Numbered from the stretch's first letter, positions 1 through 8,510 are shown. The stretch: 20,464 bases of DNA from DATJGF01 sp035495315 (GCA_035495315.1 DATJGF010000198.1:1-20464), one strand, 5' to 3'. Translations and numbers: made by a program. Notes: generated by a model from the sequence alone, not told the origin.

Positions 1-1895
1 CACAGTGCCCTCCCCCAGTCTCGTTTGCGGGAAAGATGTTCCTTCCATTTTTGCCGGACCGTTCGTTCCTGGAATACGCCGTCGTGGCCGAGGCGGCCGT
101 CAAACAAAAGGTCCTCCGCCCATGGTCGTAATTCTCCACGAATCCACTCTTCGATTGGCGCGGCAAACCCCTGTTTCGGACGCTCAACTAGCGAAGGTGG
201 CAGGTATTGATAAAGCAATTGTCGCAACAACCATTTGCCCTGGCCTCGTTGCTGTTTAAAGACAATTGGCAAACTCCACGCAAACTCGATTAACCGGTGG
301 TTTAGCAAGGGAATCCTCGTTTCCAAACTCACCGACATGGCTGCCCGGTCTACTTTCACCAGGATTTCATCCGGTAGATATTGGATGAAGTCCCAGTACA
401 TCATTTTGTGCAGCAAATCCGGGAATGATTTCCACCCGTCGTCGGCACCATTACTATTGAGCGGCTCTGTTGGTTCGGACAACCACCCTTGAGGATCGCG
501 GCAGGAAGAGATCAGCAAACGGTATAACGACTGATCACTCGCAACCGGCAGTAATTCCGCTAAGCGCAGCACCCGTTTGAGCCAGCGCGGTTCGACGCCC
601 AGCCGGCTTTGAATCTCGACACCTTGGCCCGCTGCCTTGCCCAAGAACCTCGCCAACCATTCGCGCAGCGAACCTGGAATAGAACGCAGGCCACTCCACA
701 TTTGCTGCGTCCGTTGGTAAAGCCCATATCCTCCGAACAGTTCATCCCCTGCATCGCCAGAGAGACAGACCGTCACCTGCTGGCGAGCCAGCTCACAAAG
801 CAAGAGTGTCGGGATGTGGGATGTATCTGCCAACGGTTCGTCATAAATTGCGGGCATCCTCGGAACCGCGTCTCGGATCATGCTCGGATGGACATATAGT
901 TCGACATGCTGTGTTCCCAGATGCTTAGCTACTGCTTTAGCGAAAGGCGCCTCGTCATGTGGGTCGTTGGCAAACCCAATGCAGAATGTCTTTATCGGCC
1001 GGCGGCTTTGGGCTTGCATCAGCGCGACAATCGTTGAGGAGTCTACGCCCCCGGAGAGAAATGCCCCAACCGGCACATCCGCGACCATTTGCTGGCGAAT
1101 CGAGTCATTCAACAGTTCTCGTAGTCGCTCAACCGCCTCGGTTTCGTCGCCTAAGAAGGGATCCGTCAAGCCTGCCTCGACTGCCGTTCGTAAGGACCAG
1201 TAGCTCTTCGGGCTCGGGGCCTTCCGGGTTTGGAGGTCGTTTTCTCTCAGGCTTACAATGCAGCCGGCCGGAAGCTTAAAAATGTTTCGGTAAATCGAGC
1301 GTGGTGCAGGGATATAGCTATGGCCCATGAACAACGCGAGCGCTTCCTTGTCCAGTTCACCGCGCCATCGCGGATGCTCGCGCAAAGCTTTTAATTCCGA
1401 ACCGAAAAGGAAAACGCCCTCATTCCAGCCATAATATAAAGGCTTTTCTCCAGCTCGATCGCGCCCCAAGTGCAAGCGGCGTTGAGCCCGATCCCATACC
1501 GCAAAGGCGAACATTCCAACCAAACGCGGCAGCGCGTCCTCAACCCCGGATTCGACAAACGCCGCCAGCACCACTTCAGTATCCGAATGCCCTCTAAAGA
1601 AGTGCCCTCTCTTCTCCAGTTGATCCTTTAGTTCAAGAAAGTTGTAAATCTCACCATTGAAGACCAGCACGTACCGGCCGTCGGTTGAATGCATCGGTTG
1701 ATGCCCTTCGCTGCTCAAATCTTGAATCGCCAGCCGTCGATGGCCCAGGCTGATTCCCACCTGGCCGTCAGCCCAGGTCCCCTCGTCGTCCGGTCCGCGA
1801 TGAACGAGCCGTGCGGCCATAGCACGCGCTATCGACTCCAACTCGGACGCCGAGCCTCGGCATGAAGGATCAACAAATCCTGCAATTCCGCACAT
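1..1895 (-). CDS. asnB: Asparagine synthase (glutamine-hydrolysing)-like amidotransferase, 3' end outside window
   Basis: An open frame of about 631 codons runs from an ATG at 1895 off the left edge without a stop. The N-terminus is a class II glutamine amidotransferase: MCGIAGFV with Cys2 as nucleophile, HRGPDDEG at residues 32-39 and FNGEIYN at 79-85. The C-terminal half is an ATP-pyrophosphatase synthetase domain with the PP-loop SGGVDSS at residues 281-287 (bases 1035-1055) and SGDAGDELFGGY further on. Family enzymes move ammonia from glutamine to an AMP-activated carboxylate. In EPS loci the relatives, such as the amidotransferases of exosortase-associated clusters, are thought to amidate a sugar acid or precursor rather than make free asparagine; that is inference here. 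It starts 14 bases after the deacetylase gene, with an AAGGGA Shine-Dalgarno-like sequence just upstream, and is probably the most distal visible gene of the operon. Most family members are about 600-650 aa, so only a few codons should be missing. Confidence 0.93.
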   Translation of the reverse strand, partial: MCGIAGFVDPSCRGSASELESIARAMAARLVHRGPDDEGTWADGQVGISLGHRRLAIQDLSSEGHQPMHSTDGRYVLVFNGEIYNFLELKDQLEKRGHFFRGHSDTEVVLAAFVESGVEDALPRLVGMFAFAVWDRAQRRLHLGRDRAGEKPLYYGWNEGVFLFGSELKALREHPRWRGELDKEALALFMGHSYIPAPRSIYRNIFKLPAGCIVSLRENDLQTRKAPSPKSYWSLRTAVEAGLTDPFLGDETEAVERLRELLNDSIRQQMVADVPVGAFLSGGVDSSTIVALMQAQSRRPIKTFCIGFANDPHDEAPFAKAVAKHLGTQHVELYVHPSMIRDAVPRMPAIYDEPLADTSHIPTLLLCELARQQVTVCLSGDAGDELFGGYGLYQRTQQMWSGLRSIPGSLREWLARFLGKAAGQGVEIQSRLGVEPRWLKRVLRLAELLPVASDQSLYRLLISSCRDPQGWLSEPTEPLNSNGADDGWKSFPDLLHKMMYWDFIQYLPDEILVKVDRAAMSVSLETRIPLLNHRLIEFAWSLPIVFKQQRGQGKWLLRQLLYQYLPPSLVERPKQGFAAPIEEWIRGELRPWAEDLLFDGRLGHDGVFQERTVRQKWKEHLSRKRDWGRAL

Positions 1896-1909
1896 GAAAC
1901 AGTCCCTTG

Positions 1910-2758
1910 CTATTGTGAGCGAATGAATGAAGCGCGCGGCCGCCACGCTTTGGTGCGCTGGGTGGAAACCACACCTCCCCGGACTCGCCGGCTCCATATC
2001 TTCCAAAGCTTAAGATGGACTCGCAGCACGAATGACGACAAACGAGGGCTGGTGCAGAAATGATAACACCATTTGGCTCGCCAATGAGGGTTTTCCGCGA
2101 GGACCTCGTCTAATGTCGCGATGTCGTCCTGATATTGGTCGAGGTCCTTTTGAAACTCAGAGAGGTCAGTCTGTGTCCACGAATTATGATGGTAGCAAAC
2201 ACTCCAGAAACCCGCCGGCACCGGCCGTAATATGGAAAGCTGACATGGCAACCAGGTCATTTCGTGTGGTCCCATAAACGGACCCCAGAACCAACCCGCC
2301 GAGATGACATCGATCCCAAATCGCGGTAGCAACGAAACTGTCGTTGCATCAAAAGCGTTCCCGGGTGCGATCCAGACACGCGACTTGATTCGTTCCTCGC
2401 CAAAAATTTGCATTCCGCGCCGCAGCTTTTCTTCCTGCTCTGCTGCGGGAAGCGACGCAAATTCGCTCTTTCTTCGTCGTGTTACTAAACCGCCATGCTG
2501 AGCCACGTAGAGGTGTTGATAGCCGTGCATCGCGATTGTCCACCCGAGTTCCTGCCAGCGGCGCACGTGCTCCCAAAAATTGGCGACCGGAGGGTCGACC
2601 TGAAGCACCGGATCGCGGTTATCTGGCACCACCGCCAGAACCGGCTTGATACCATGGGTGATCAAGGACCTTTCGATCTCTGACCACGTTTCCCATCGCA
2701 TCGTCGGGCAGATATCATCGAAACGTAGGAGAAAGCGCTTCTTAAATGTGTGCTTCAT
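1910..2758 (-). CDS. DUF2334-type polysaccharide deacetylase-like protein
   Basis: A 282-aa protein of the NodB/CE4-like deacetylase superfamily, DUF2334 type. Visible family signs are RFDDICPTM at the N-terminus, with the paired Asp (residues 14-15) expected to hold metal and act in catalysis. AMHGYQH follows at about residues 76-82, giving the His-x3-His metal ligands, then a WIAPGNAFD segment near 130 (the Arg/Pro-containing motif 3 position) and CYHHNSW near 190. There is no signal peptide or membrane segment, so a cytoplasmic site of action on a lipid-linked precursor or small substrate is possible. I chose the ATG at 2758; a GTG at 2761 is equally in frame and lies nearer the Shine-Dalgarno sequence (2768-2775). 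The gene overlaps the preceding transferase gene, which suggests translational coupling. The expected role is removal of N- or O-acetyl groups, which would create free amines for the neighbouring transferases; that link is inferred. The C-terminus is basic. Confidence 0.82.
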   Translation of the reverse strand: MKHTFKKRFLLRFDDICPTMRWETWSEIERSLITHGIKPVLAVVPDNRDPVLQVDPPVANFWEHVRRWQELGWTIAMHGYQHLYVAQHGGLVTRRRKSEFASLPAAEQEEKLRRGMQIFGEERIKSRVWIAPGNAFDATTVSLLPRFGIDVISAGWFWGPFMGPHEMTWLPCQLSILRPVPAGFWSVCYHHNSWTQTDLSEFQKDLDQYQDDIATLDEVLAENPHWRAKWCYHFCTSPRLSSFVLRVHLKLWKIWSRRVRGGVVSTQRTKAWRPRASFIRSQ

Positions 2759-3557
2759 CACGATTTTCCTCCTTTTTCCGTAACTTGTCCGAACCAGCGT
2801 CTTTTGCGCGGGCGATCAGCCGGGCAGCATTTAGTCCCAGCCAGCCTTTGAGTGTTATGATCTGCTGGCATTCGAATTCCTGCACTACTTCTCCGCCAAA
2901 GCTTTTCTTAAATGCATTGGCGCCCAACAATTGAATGTCGTCACCTCCGGGATACCAGCCGCCAAAATCGAAATACTCAACCTGTTGCTCTTTGAGTCGC
3001 AGTAACGTGCGCCACACCAGAAAACTACTCGCGCGATTCGTCTTGGCCCGCCCCGCTGCGCTCAACGCCGCGCGCGGAGGGGAAACACTCATGAGTTGTT
3101 GAACGCGCTGCTTGTCCCGGAAAAACACCGCATAAACCAGCAATTCGCCCGACATCTCCCGCACAGCCGCTACCTCTAAAACACGAGCTGAAATCATCTC
3201 GCCCAGCCAGGACCGGTTGAGCATTCCCCACCGCCGTTGGGCTTCGATGGATTGATTCCACATCATCGCAATTTCTTCGAGTTGATCACCCTGAGTGAGC
3301 ATCTGCCAGTCGCATCGCATCTTGTCCTCGGTCTCCGCCATCCTGATCTTGGCCACCGTTTTCGGGTCCATATCCGCCAGCAAATCATCCGCGCTCCCGG
3401 AAAGGTCAATCAGGCGATTGTAGAAATATCGCCAGCGCGCACCGTTCACTGGACGTGAACGGTTGCGATACAGGATCCAATCCACTCTAGCTCGGTTCGA
3501 TTCGTTTTCGAACCAAACTTCGCCACGCTTCAGGAATCTGGATTCATAAACGAACAT
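2742..3557 (-). CDS. FemAB/GNAT-like acyl- or aminoacyltransferase, copy 2
   Basis: A 271-aa protein, paralogous to the gene immediately upstream. A longer frame begins at 3683, but the ATG at 3557 is preferred: it gives an N-terminus (MFVYESRFLKRGEVWF) that lines up residue for residue with the paralogue and leaves a 5-base gap instead of a 121-base overlap. The N-terminal block (RVDWILY, W.YFYN.LIDL) is followed by a helical middle. The C-terminal block is YFDFGGWYPGGDD at about 195-207, then LGANAFKKSFGG at 211-222 and TLKGW at 235-239. The FD.GG ... N.FK..FGG pattern is typical of FemAB-like and other GNAT-fold transferases, where it closes the acyl-donor or substrate cleft. There is no signal peptide. 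Its place next to an adenylate-forming enzyme and a deacetylase suggests transfer of an acyl or aminoacyl group to an amino sugar; the donor and acceptor are unknown. Confidence 0.72.
   Translation of the reverse strand: MFVYESRFLKRGEVWFENESNRARVDWILYRNRSRPVNGARWRYFYNRLIDLSGSADDLLADMDPKTVAKIRMAETEDKMRCDWQMLTQGDQLEEIAMMWNQSIEAQRRWGMLNRSWLGEMISARVLEVAAVREMSGELLVYAVFFRDKQRVQQLMSVSPPRAALSAAGRAKTNRASSFLVWRTLLRLKEQQVEYFDFGGWYPGGDDIQLLGANAFKKSFGGEVVQEFECQQIITLKGWLGLNAARLIARAKDAGSDKLRKKEENRDEAHI
2768..2775 (-). promoter_or_regulatory. Strong Shine-Dalgarno of the deacetylase gene, inside the upstream CDS
   Basis: AAAGGAGG on the minus strand lies 6 bases before the GTG at 2761 and 9 bases before the ATG at 2758. 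It is itself the coding sequence for the Lys-Lys-Glu-Glu tail of the upstream transferase, whose stop (2742-2744) lies inside the deacetylase gene. This arrangement favours coupled translation and confirms that initiation is at 2758 or 2761. Confidence 0.7.
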
Positions 3558-3562
3558 AGGGA

Positions 3563-4393
3563 TCAATTTGCTTTGGCACTCTGCTCCACGACTGCAGTAC
3601 ACTCGCCTGTCGGCCTGGTCGGTCCGGATTCCCGCCGTTCCTTGAGCTTGGTCAACCATCGCGCCGCCGTCACTGCGCTCCATCCCTTCAGAGTCAATAA
3701 GCGCTCACCTTCGTACTCACACACCGTTTTTCCGCCAAAACACTCTTTGAACTTATTGATCCCCAGTAGCGCCCGATCGCTGCTTCCGTTATACCACCCA
3801 CCCAGATCAAAAATCTCGATGCCCTCGTTCCGGTAGTGCAACATGCAGTGCCAGATCAGCAGCCGGTTTGCTCGCCCGACCTTTCGCTGCGCCTCTTTTT
3901 GCAGGCCTTCCGAATTCACCGACGCCATGTGCACACTGCGAACCCTTTTTCGATCCCGGTACAAAGCGTGATAAATCTGGCACTGACGCTCCGGAGTTTG
4001 CGCGGTCCATAGTTCGAGATGGCCCGCCGCAGCGGTCCGTTCCAGCCAATGCCGGTCTGCAGGCTCAAGGCTTTTGCGGGCCGCAAAGTCGTCGTAGAAA
4101 TCCGCGAACTCCGCCACGACATCTTGCTCAGCCGCATTGAGCCGATGACAGGTCGTTTGATCCTTCTTTTCCGCCTTCTTGATATCGGCGGCCGTAAACC
4201 CGTCCATCGCTGCCATCAGCGCCTCCGAAGCTTGTTTCAAGTCGATGACTTGCGTATAGAACCGACGCCAGTGGCCTCCGGCAATCGGCTCCGAACGTTG
4301 GTGATACAATATCCAGTCAACTCGGTCTGCGCTCGGCTGGTTATCGAACCAGACCTCGCCCCGAGTCAGAAACCGGGATTGATAAATAATCAT
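3563..4393 (-). CDS. FemAB/GNAT-like acyl- or aminoacyltransferase, copy 1
   Basis: A 276-aa cytoplasmic protein starting with ATG 17 bases after the CapK-like gene. The N-terminal block MIIYQSRFLTRGEVWF ... RVDWILY ... WRRFYTQVIDL matches copy 2. The C-terminal block holds RANRLLIWHCML at about 174-185, IFDLGGWYNGSSD at 194-206, GINKFKECFGG at 211-221 and TLKGW at 234-238. The fold assignment (GNAT/FemAB superfamily) rests on this C-terminal pattern and is good, but the precise substrate is not readable. Between the two blocks the copies differ widely, so the substrate-contacting middle may have diverged. Relatives called FemAB-like occur in exosortase-associated EPS clusters; whether this is one of those subfamilies would need a profile search. 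I expect it to work on the product of the adjacent adenylate-forming enzyme, by inference from gene order. Confidence 0.74.
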   Translation of the reverse strand: MIIYQSRFLTRGEVWFDNQPSADRVDWILYHQRSEPIAGGHWRRFYTQVIDLKQASEALMAAMDGFTAADIKKAEKKDQTTCHRLNAAEQDVVAEFADFYDDFAARKSLEPADRHWLERTAAAGHLELWTAQTPERQCQIYHALYRDRKRVRSVHMASVNSEGLQKEAQRKVGRANRLLIWHCMLHYRNEGIEIFDLGGWYNGSSDRALLGINKFKECFGGKTVCEYEGERLLTLKGWSAVTAARWLTKLKERRESGPTRPTGECTAVVEQSAKAN

Positions 4394-4410
4394 AAACAGA
4401 CTCGACCCGC

Positions 4411-5748
4411 CTAGTTACAAACCTCTGAAATGGTGTAGCGGAATTTGCCTGAAGGCAGTGCTGGCAGTTCCTCGAAAAATGCAAAGTCCACCCGGCATTC
4501 CGCACCCATCGCCAGCCGCGCTCGTCCGGCGATCTCATCCAATTCCGCCTGACCTGGTTTCGCCTCCGCGCTGACGATTTTGAACAAAATGTGCTCCGGG
4601 CTCTTCTGCACGACCTGGAATTTGCAGACCCAGGGCCGAAAATAGAGCAAGTGCGTAAAATACTCCCCGTCAATCAGCGTCCGATCACTTCGGCGAAAGA
4701 CATCGACTGTTCGACCCGAGACGTGACTGAGCACTTGGACCTCTTCCTCTGTTTCCACTCGTGATAGCAACGCGCCGCGGTCTCCAATCCAATACCGAAC
4801 CAATGGCATCGCGTAATTGGTCAGGCAGGTGATCAAAATGTTACCCTCTGTACCTTGCGGCACCGGCAGACCCTGATCGTCGACTATCTCGATGAAATTA
4901 GCCCACGGTGGTGCCCACAGTCCCTTGATCCCTGGCAATTCCCAGGCAATGTCGCTTACTTCGCGCGAACCATACAGGTTGTATACTGGACACCCAAACA
5001 CCTCGCTGATCTTCTCCCGCATGAAAGGATACAAAGTACCGGCCGAGGTTAGCATGGCTCGTTGGCGCACGACTGGGATTTGCTCTTGTTCCGCAAATCT
5101 TGCCAATTCATACGCGGACTGGGCATACGCAACAATCAGGCGCGGTTGAAGTCGATTGAGCGCCTCAATAAAGTCGCGCATTGTTTCGGGCGACATGCGG
5201 AATGCGTTCATCCAGTGCGTGTTGGTGAGCCAATTAAAAAACTGTGACTTGCGCGCTCGGGTGCCCGATTCCAAATCCCGTTCCGAGCCCCAAAGCCGCA
5301 CGTGAGTTTCGCCCAATGGGCAACCGACCAGGTGTTGGCTCAACCAGCCGATCGCTGCGCTGTGGTTCCTATATTCGTCGTCTTGAAGCAGCGCGACTGG
5401 TTCTCCCGTCGAACCGCCCGAGGTATTGAGCCGGCAATTTCGCTGAGCGATATCACTCGACTGAAGGGGCTTGAAATTGGTGCGAATCAGGTCCTTGGTT
5501 AATACTGGCAAGCTCCGCAATGTTTCGCGCGGCTCGTCTTGTATCCGGCGTGAACTCGTTCCGGACAGTAACTCGGCGTAGTAGGGCACCTTTTCCTGGC
5601 AATGTGCGAGCAGCCGGCGCAAGCCAATGCTCGTTGCTTCCCCGCTGACCCCGCACTCATACTCGGCCAAATAGCGGTTCAGCAGTGCCGGAAAACGGTA
5701 ACCCCGTGCCCGCGCGTAGGAGAGATAGATTGGTCGCCTCCAGTTCAT
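4411..5748 (-). CDS. PaaK/CapK-type adenylate-forming enzyme (phenylacetate-CoA ligase family)
   Basis: A member of the ANL superfamily related to phenylacetate-CoA ligase and the capsule-locus CapK proteins. Numbered from the upstream in-frame GTG at 5805, the ATP-binding P-loop NTSGGSTGEP is at 127-136, YNLYGSREVSD at 275-285, the YWIGDRG adenylate-binding motif at 338-344 and the C-terminal LPSGKFRYTIS at 450-460. The last contains the Lys expected in the small lid domain. These enzymes activate a carboxylic acid as acyl-AMP and usually pass it to CoA or another thiol. I chose the ATG at 5748 (445 aa) because the 19 extra residues from the GTG do not look like family sequence; the GTG would overlap the flippase gene by 10 bases, and neither start has a clear Shine-Dalgarno. 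In this locus the acid is probably destined for attachment to the polysaccharide by the adjacent transferases (inference). The acid itself cannot be read from the sequence. Confidence 0.86.
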   Translation of the reverse strand: MNWRRPIYLSYARARGYRFPALLNRYLAEYECGVSGEATSIGLRRLLAHCQEKVPYYAELLSGTSSRRIQDEPRETLRSLPVLTKDLIRTNFKPLQSSDIAQRNCRLNTSGGSTGEPVALLQDDEYRNHSAAIGWLSQHLVGCPLGETHVRLWGSERDLESGTRARKSQFFNWLTNTHWMNAFRMSPETMRDFIEALNRLQPRLIVAYAQSAYELARFAEQEQIPVVRQRAMLTSAGTLYPFMREKISEVFGCPVYNLYGSREVSDIAWELPGIKGLWAPPWANFIEIVDDQGLPVPQGTEGNILITCLTNYAMPLVRYWIGDRGALLSRVETEEEVQVLSHVSGRTVDVFRRSDRTLIDGEYFTHLLYFRPWVCKFQVVQKSPEHILFKIVSAEAKPGQAELDEIAGRARLAMGAECRVDFAFFEELPALPSGKFRYTISEVCN

Positions 5749-5795
5749 TCTGCAATTCAACTGCCCTGTCTCTGCAGTTCTAGAAATCTTCCAAC

Positions 5796-7367
5796 CTATG
5801 AGCACGCCGACGTTGGTCGGCTTTTGCGCCGCCCGATCGTTTCCTTGAATTCAATGCGTTCCGCCGGAGTCAGCAGCGCATAGGCGACGATCAAAAACAG
5901 GATAGAAATGATCCCCGAAGCCAGCGCTAACTCGAGCCAGCTCCCGATTGGCCAAACCCGCATGATCGCCTGGCAGAACCCCGCCGTCAAAAGCGTTGCT
6001 CCGAAGAAACCACCGACCCCGCGGTAGAATGTAGTCCAGGGCTGTTTCAAGATGTGCGCGCTATAGAGCGGCGTGAACAGCAGGTGCCTGGTCGTCAGCA
6101 TGATCCCCCCGGCCGCAGCTATGCCATAGAGTCCCCACCCGGCCTCGCCGGCCAAAAATAACGCCAGCAGGACATTGCCAACACCTACAGCCAAAGTCAC
6201 CAGGCCCGGCACCTTCACCCGGTTCAGCGCCAGCGGCAAAGGATAAAGCGGATACATCGCCAGGTTTATGCATAGGTGTATCGTCATTACCACCAGGAGG
6301 GGCGCAAAAACCGCGAACGAATTCCCTAGCCACACCTGTAATAACGGTTTCGCAAATCCGCATGTCAGGCCGATCGGCAACGCCAGGAAAAAGCCCAGAA
6401 ACTTGATCGAACGCCGCAAATAGACCACTAGCCCTCCTATGTCATCGCGCGCGTAGATATGAAACATGGTTGGCGCAAATACACCGCCCACCGCCAGCGA
6501 CAGTGAACGCAAAAGAAAGGGAAGCTGCAGGACCGCGGCGTACTTGCCGCTTTGTTCCGCTCCAAACAAGCGGTTGGCCACCAACAAATCGATGTTCAAA
6601 TAGAGCATCACCCCGATTTGGCTGACGACCACCCACCCTCCGGTGTGGCACAGTTTCCTCAGCATCCCCCAATCAAATAACCGCCAGCTTACGAAAAGCG
6701 TCGGAGTGAGCGATCTCCAGGCCAGGATCGTTCCTACAAACGCAACCAGGGTTCCAGCCAGAATCGCGGCGCCAACATATTCAACCCGCGCCGCAATCAT
6801 CACAAACAGCAGCACGACCAGGCCTACCCGGGTGAGCGTCTCCCCCGCGGTTACCATGTTCTGCAAATCCAACCGGTTACGGCAAAAAAATGATACCGTG
6901 AATGGCGTCTTGATTTGGTTCAGCAGGAAAGCGGCAATTGTACCTGCAAACAGCCAGCGCGTTGCCGTTTCGTAACCGGGCGGGATCCGTATCAACCGAT
7001 CCGCCTGCGCCACAGCGATGATTGCCGGGATGAGCAGCAGCGCGCAAAGAGCGACATTACCCCAAAGCGCGACATTGAACATCAGGTTCGCGCTCTGGTG
7101 ATCGTCGCGGCTTAATGCCAGCGTCTCGAACCGGCCTACCGCCGATTCAAGCCCGATCGTAATTAAGGTCATGTACGACGTGATCACTGAGGTGAGCGGA
7201 ATCAAGCCATATGCCGCCGGTCCGAGTTCTCTAACTAAAAAGGGCACGTACCATACCCCCACCAGCAGGCTCAGGGCTAATTGAGCGACATTGGCGAACA
7301 GATTAGCCTTCAGTCGGCCCGCCTTCGGCGCCGCCGTTGTCGCTGCTGCTGTAATCGTGGTCGACAT
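5796..7367 (-). CDS. Wzx-type oligosaccharide flippase (polysaccharide transporter)
   Basis: A 523-aa integral membrane protein of the MOP/PST flippase family. After a short Ala/Thr-rich cytoplasmic start, KANLFANVAQLALSLLVG begins the first of about 12-14 hydrophobic segments. The sequence FLVRELGPAAYGLIPL near residue 45-60 is the classic Wzx N-terminal signature (LG...YG). Further family-like features are the LF.A.Q.G.YA motif (FGAEQSGKYA) and a C-terminal region ending in a short basic tail. It should move the lipid-linked repeat unit from the cytoplasmic to the periplasmic face of the inner membrane, which implies a Wzy-dependent type of assembly. It lies 71 bases after the GT4 gene, the widest gap in the operon, and its TAG stop falls within the alternative upstream GTG start region of the CapK-like gene. 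No sign of truncation. Confidence 0.92.
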   Translation of the reverse strand: MSTTITAAATTAAPKAGRLKANLFANVAQLALSLLVGVWYVPFLVRELGPAAYGLIPLTSVITSYMTLITIGLESAVGRFETLALSRDDHQSANLMFNVALWGNVALCALLLIPAIIAVAQADRLIRIPPGYETATRWLFAGTIAAFLLNQIKTPFTVSFFCRNRLDLQNMVTAGETLTRVGLVVLLFVMIAARVEYVGAAILAGTLVAFVGTILAWRSLTPTLFVSWRLFDWGMLRKLCHTGGWVVVSQIGVMLYLNIDLLVANRLFGAEQSGKYAAVLQLPFLLRSLSLAVGGVFAPTMFHIYARDDIGGLVVYLRRSIKFLGFFLALPIGLTCGFAKPLLQVWLGNSFAVFAPLLVVMTIHLCINLAMYPLYPLPLALNRVKVPGLVTLAVGVGNVLLALFLAGEAGWGLYGIAAAGGIMLTTRHLLFTPLYSAHILKQPWTTFYRGVGGFFGATLLTAGFCQAIMRVWPIGSWLELALASGIISILFLIVAYALLTPAERIEFKETIGRRKSRPTSACS

Positions 7368-7438
7368 CGAATCGAGTTAAGTCGTCGCAGGGTTTCCCCT
7401 CTTCGCCCCACCGCAGAGTGTTGTCGCAATCGACAGAT

Positions 7439-8503
7439 TCAGTCAGCGGGTAACACAGGCTGGGCTTTCGGTCCGAACTCAGCATTTCTTCGCGTGGCGA
7501 TTTCTGCGGTAACCGAATCTGAGAGGACCTCATCGTAAAATTGTTCGAGCCGTGCGGCGACCGCGGGGCAGGCCAAATCACGCAATCGGTCCCGACAATC
7601 GAGCCTTCGGCGACTGGCGCAAACCAGGTTCAGTTTGGCGGCAAGATCTTTCGGGTCAGGCTCGGCCAGGTAGCAACCGGGGATATCTGCAATTCGCTCA
7701 GGCACGTCACCGACTGGCACTGAAACAACCGGTAAACCGCACGCCAACGCTTCCTTTACAATCGTCGGTGAGCCCTCGTGCTTCGACGTAAGCAACAGCA
7801 CGTCACTGGCGTTGAGCCAGGTTGGTACCTCGCTGTTGGATACACCAGAGAGGACGTGGAATTGGATTCGCTTACCCGCCTGCTCAAAAAGTACGACTGC
7901 CGCTCGGGCCAATTCCGGCCGTTTGACCGGATCCCCCGCGCTGGTCGCAAAGAGCACATGAAAACTATCCGCTGCCCAGCCCAGGCGCTTACGACATTCC
8001 CCCTGGTCCAGTGGCCGGAACTTCTCCAGATCGATCCCACAGGGTAGTACCTCGACCGTTTTCGGACGCCGGGCGCCGAGTCGTTCCAGCAGGTGACGTG
8101 CAACGACTATAACTCCTTGCGCACGGCACGCCGCCTTTTTCGAACAGTAAATCCCATAATGCGAAATCAGCTTTCGTAAGAGTCCCGACAGGTTTTCACC
8201 CAGTAAATCTGAGCCATGGAACGTCACAACCACGGGGGGAAGGCTGCCAAAGGAACAAAGTTGATGGGCCATGACCCCTCCGTACATGACGTGGATTAGA
8301 TTGGGAGCGAACTCAGCCAGACAACGCCGCAGCATCGGTTGCATGCGATAATAAATCCAGGGGCCTTCTCGCCGCCGATCCACAAAGAGCACCTGCAGCG
8401 CGATCCCGCGCGCAATCAGCCCTTTGACCTGCTGCTCGATGAAAACTCCGCTTCCCGGGTTCGCCGCGGAGGGATACATGTTTGTAACGACTAGAACTCG
8501 CAT
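7439..8503 (-). CDS. GT4-family glycosyltransferase
   Basis: A 354-aa GT-B glycosyltransferase from the ATG at 8503. A frame opens 33 bases earlier, but MRVLVVTNMYPS is the usual start of the fold and lies 7 bases after the kinase gene. The N-terminal Rossmann half carries the Gly loop near NPGSGVFIEQQV (15-26) and VTFHGSDLLG at 93-102. The C-terminal half carries EVLPCGIDLEKF at 151-162 and the nucleotide-sugar-binding EX7E-type region KHEGSPTIVKEALACGLPVV at about 241-260. It should add one sugar to the growing lipid-linked repeat unit on the cytoplasmic face using a nucleotide-sugar donor. Donor and acceptor cannot be told from sequence. It is the only glycosyltransferase in the window, far too few for a complete repeat unit. 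Confidence 0.92.
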   Translation of the reverse strand: MRVLVVTNMYPSAANPGSGVFIEQQVKGLIARGIALQVLFVDRRREGPWIYYRMQPMLRRCLAEFAPNLIHVMYGGVMAHQLCSFGSLPPVVVTFHGSDLLGENLSGLLRKLISHYGIYCSKKAACRAQGVIVVARHLLERLGARRPKTVEVLPCGIDLEKFRPLDQGECRKRLGWAADSFHVLFATSAGDPVKRPELARAAVVLFEQAGKRIQFHVLSGVSNSEVPTWLNASDVLLLTSKHEGSPTIVKEALACGLPVVSVPVGDVPERIADIPGCYLAEPDPKDLAAKLNLVCASRRRLDCRDRLRDLACPAVAARLEQFYDEVLSDSVTAEIATRRNAEFGPKAQPVLPAD

Positions 8504-8510
8504 CTGAATT

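Noticed and set aside
609..1279. Several plus-strand frames of about 100 codons opposite the AsnB-like gene
   Set aside because: The minus strand encodes a continuous AsnB-like protein with all key motifs; these frames overlap each other and show no family features.
3558..3683. Longer N-terminus for the second FemAB/GNAT-like protein
   Set aside because: It would overlap the upstream gene by 121 bases and adds 42 residues absent from the paralogue, whose first residues align exactly with the ATG at 3557.
4019..4414. A 131-codon plus-strand open frame opposite the first FemAB/GNAT-like gene
   Set aside because: The minus-strand frame encodes a protein with a recognisable paralogue next door; the plus-strand frame is a by-product of GC-rich codon use and resembles nothing.
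5749..5805. GTG start at 5805 for the CapK-like gene
   Set aside because: Kept only as an alternative: no Shine-Dalgarno precedes it and the additional 19 residues do not resemble the family, although a 10-base overlap with the flippase gene would be acceptable in an operon.
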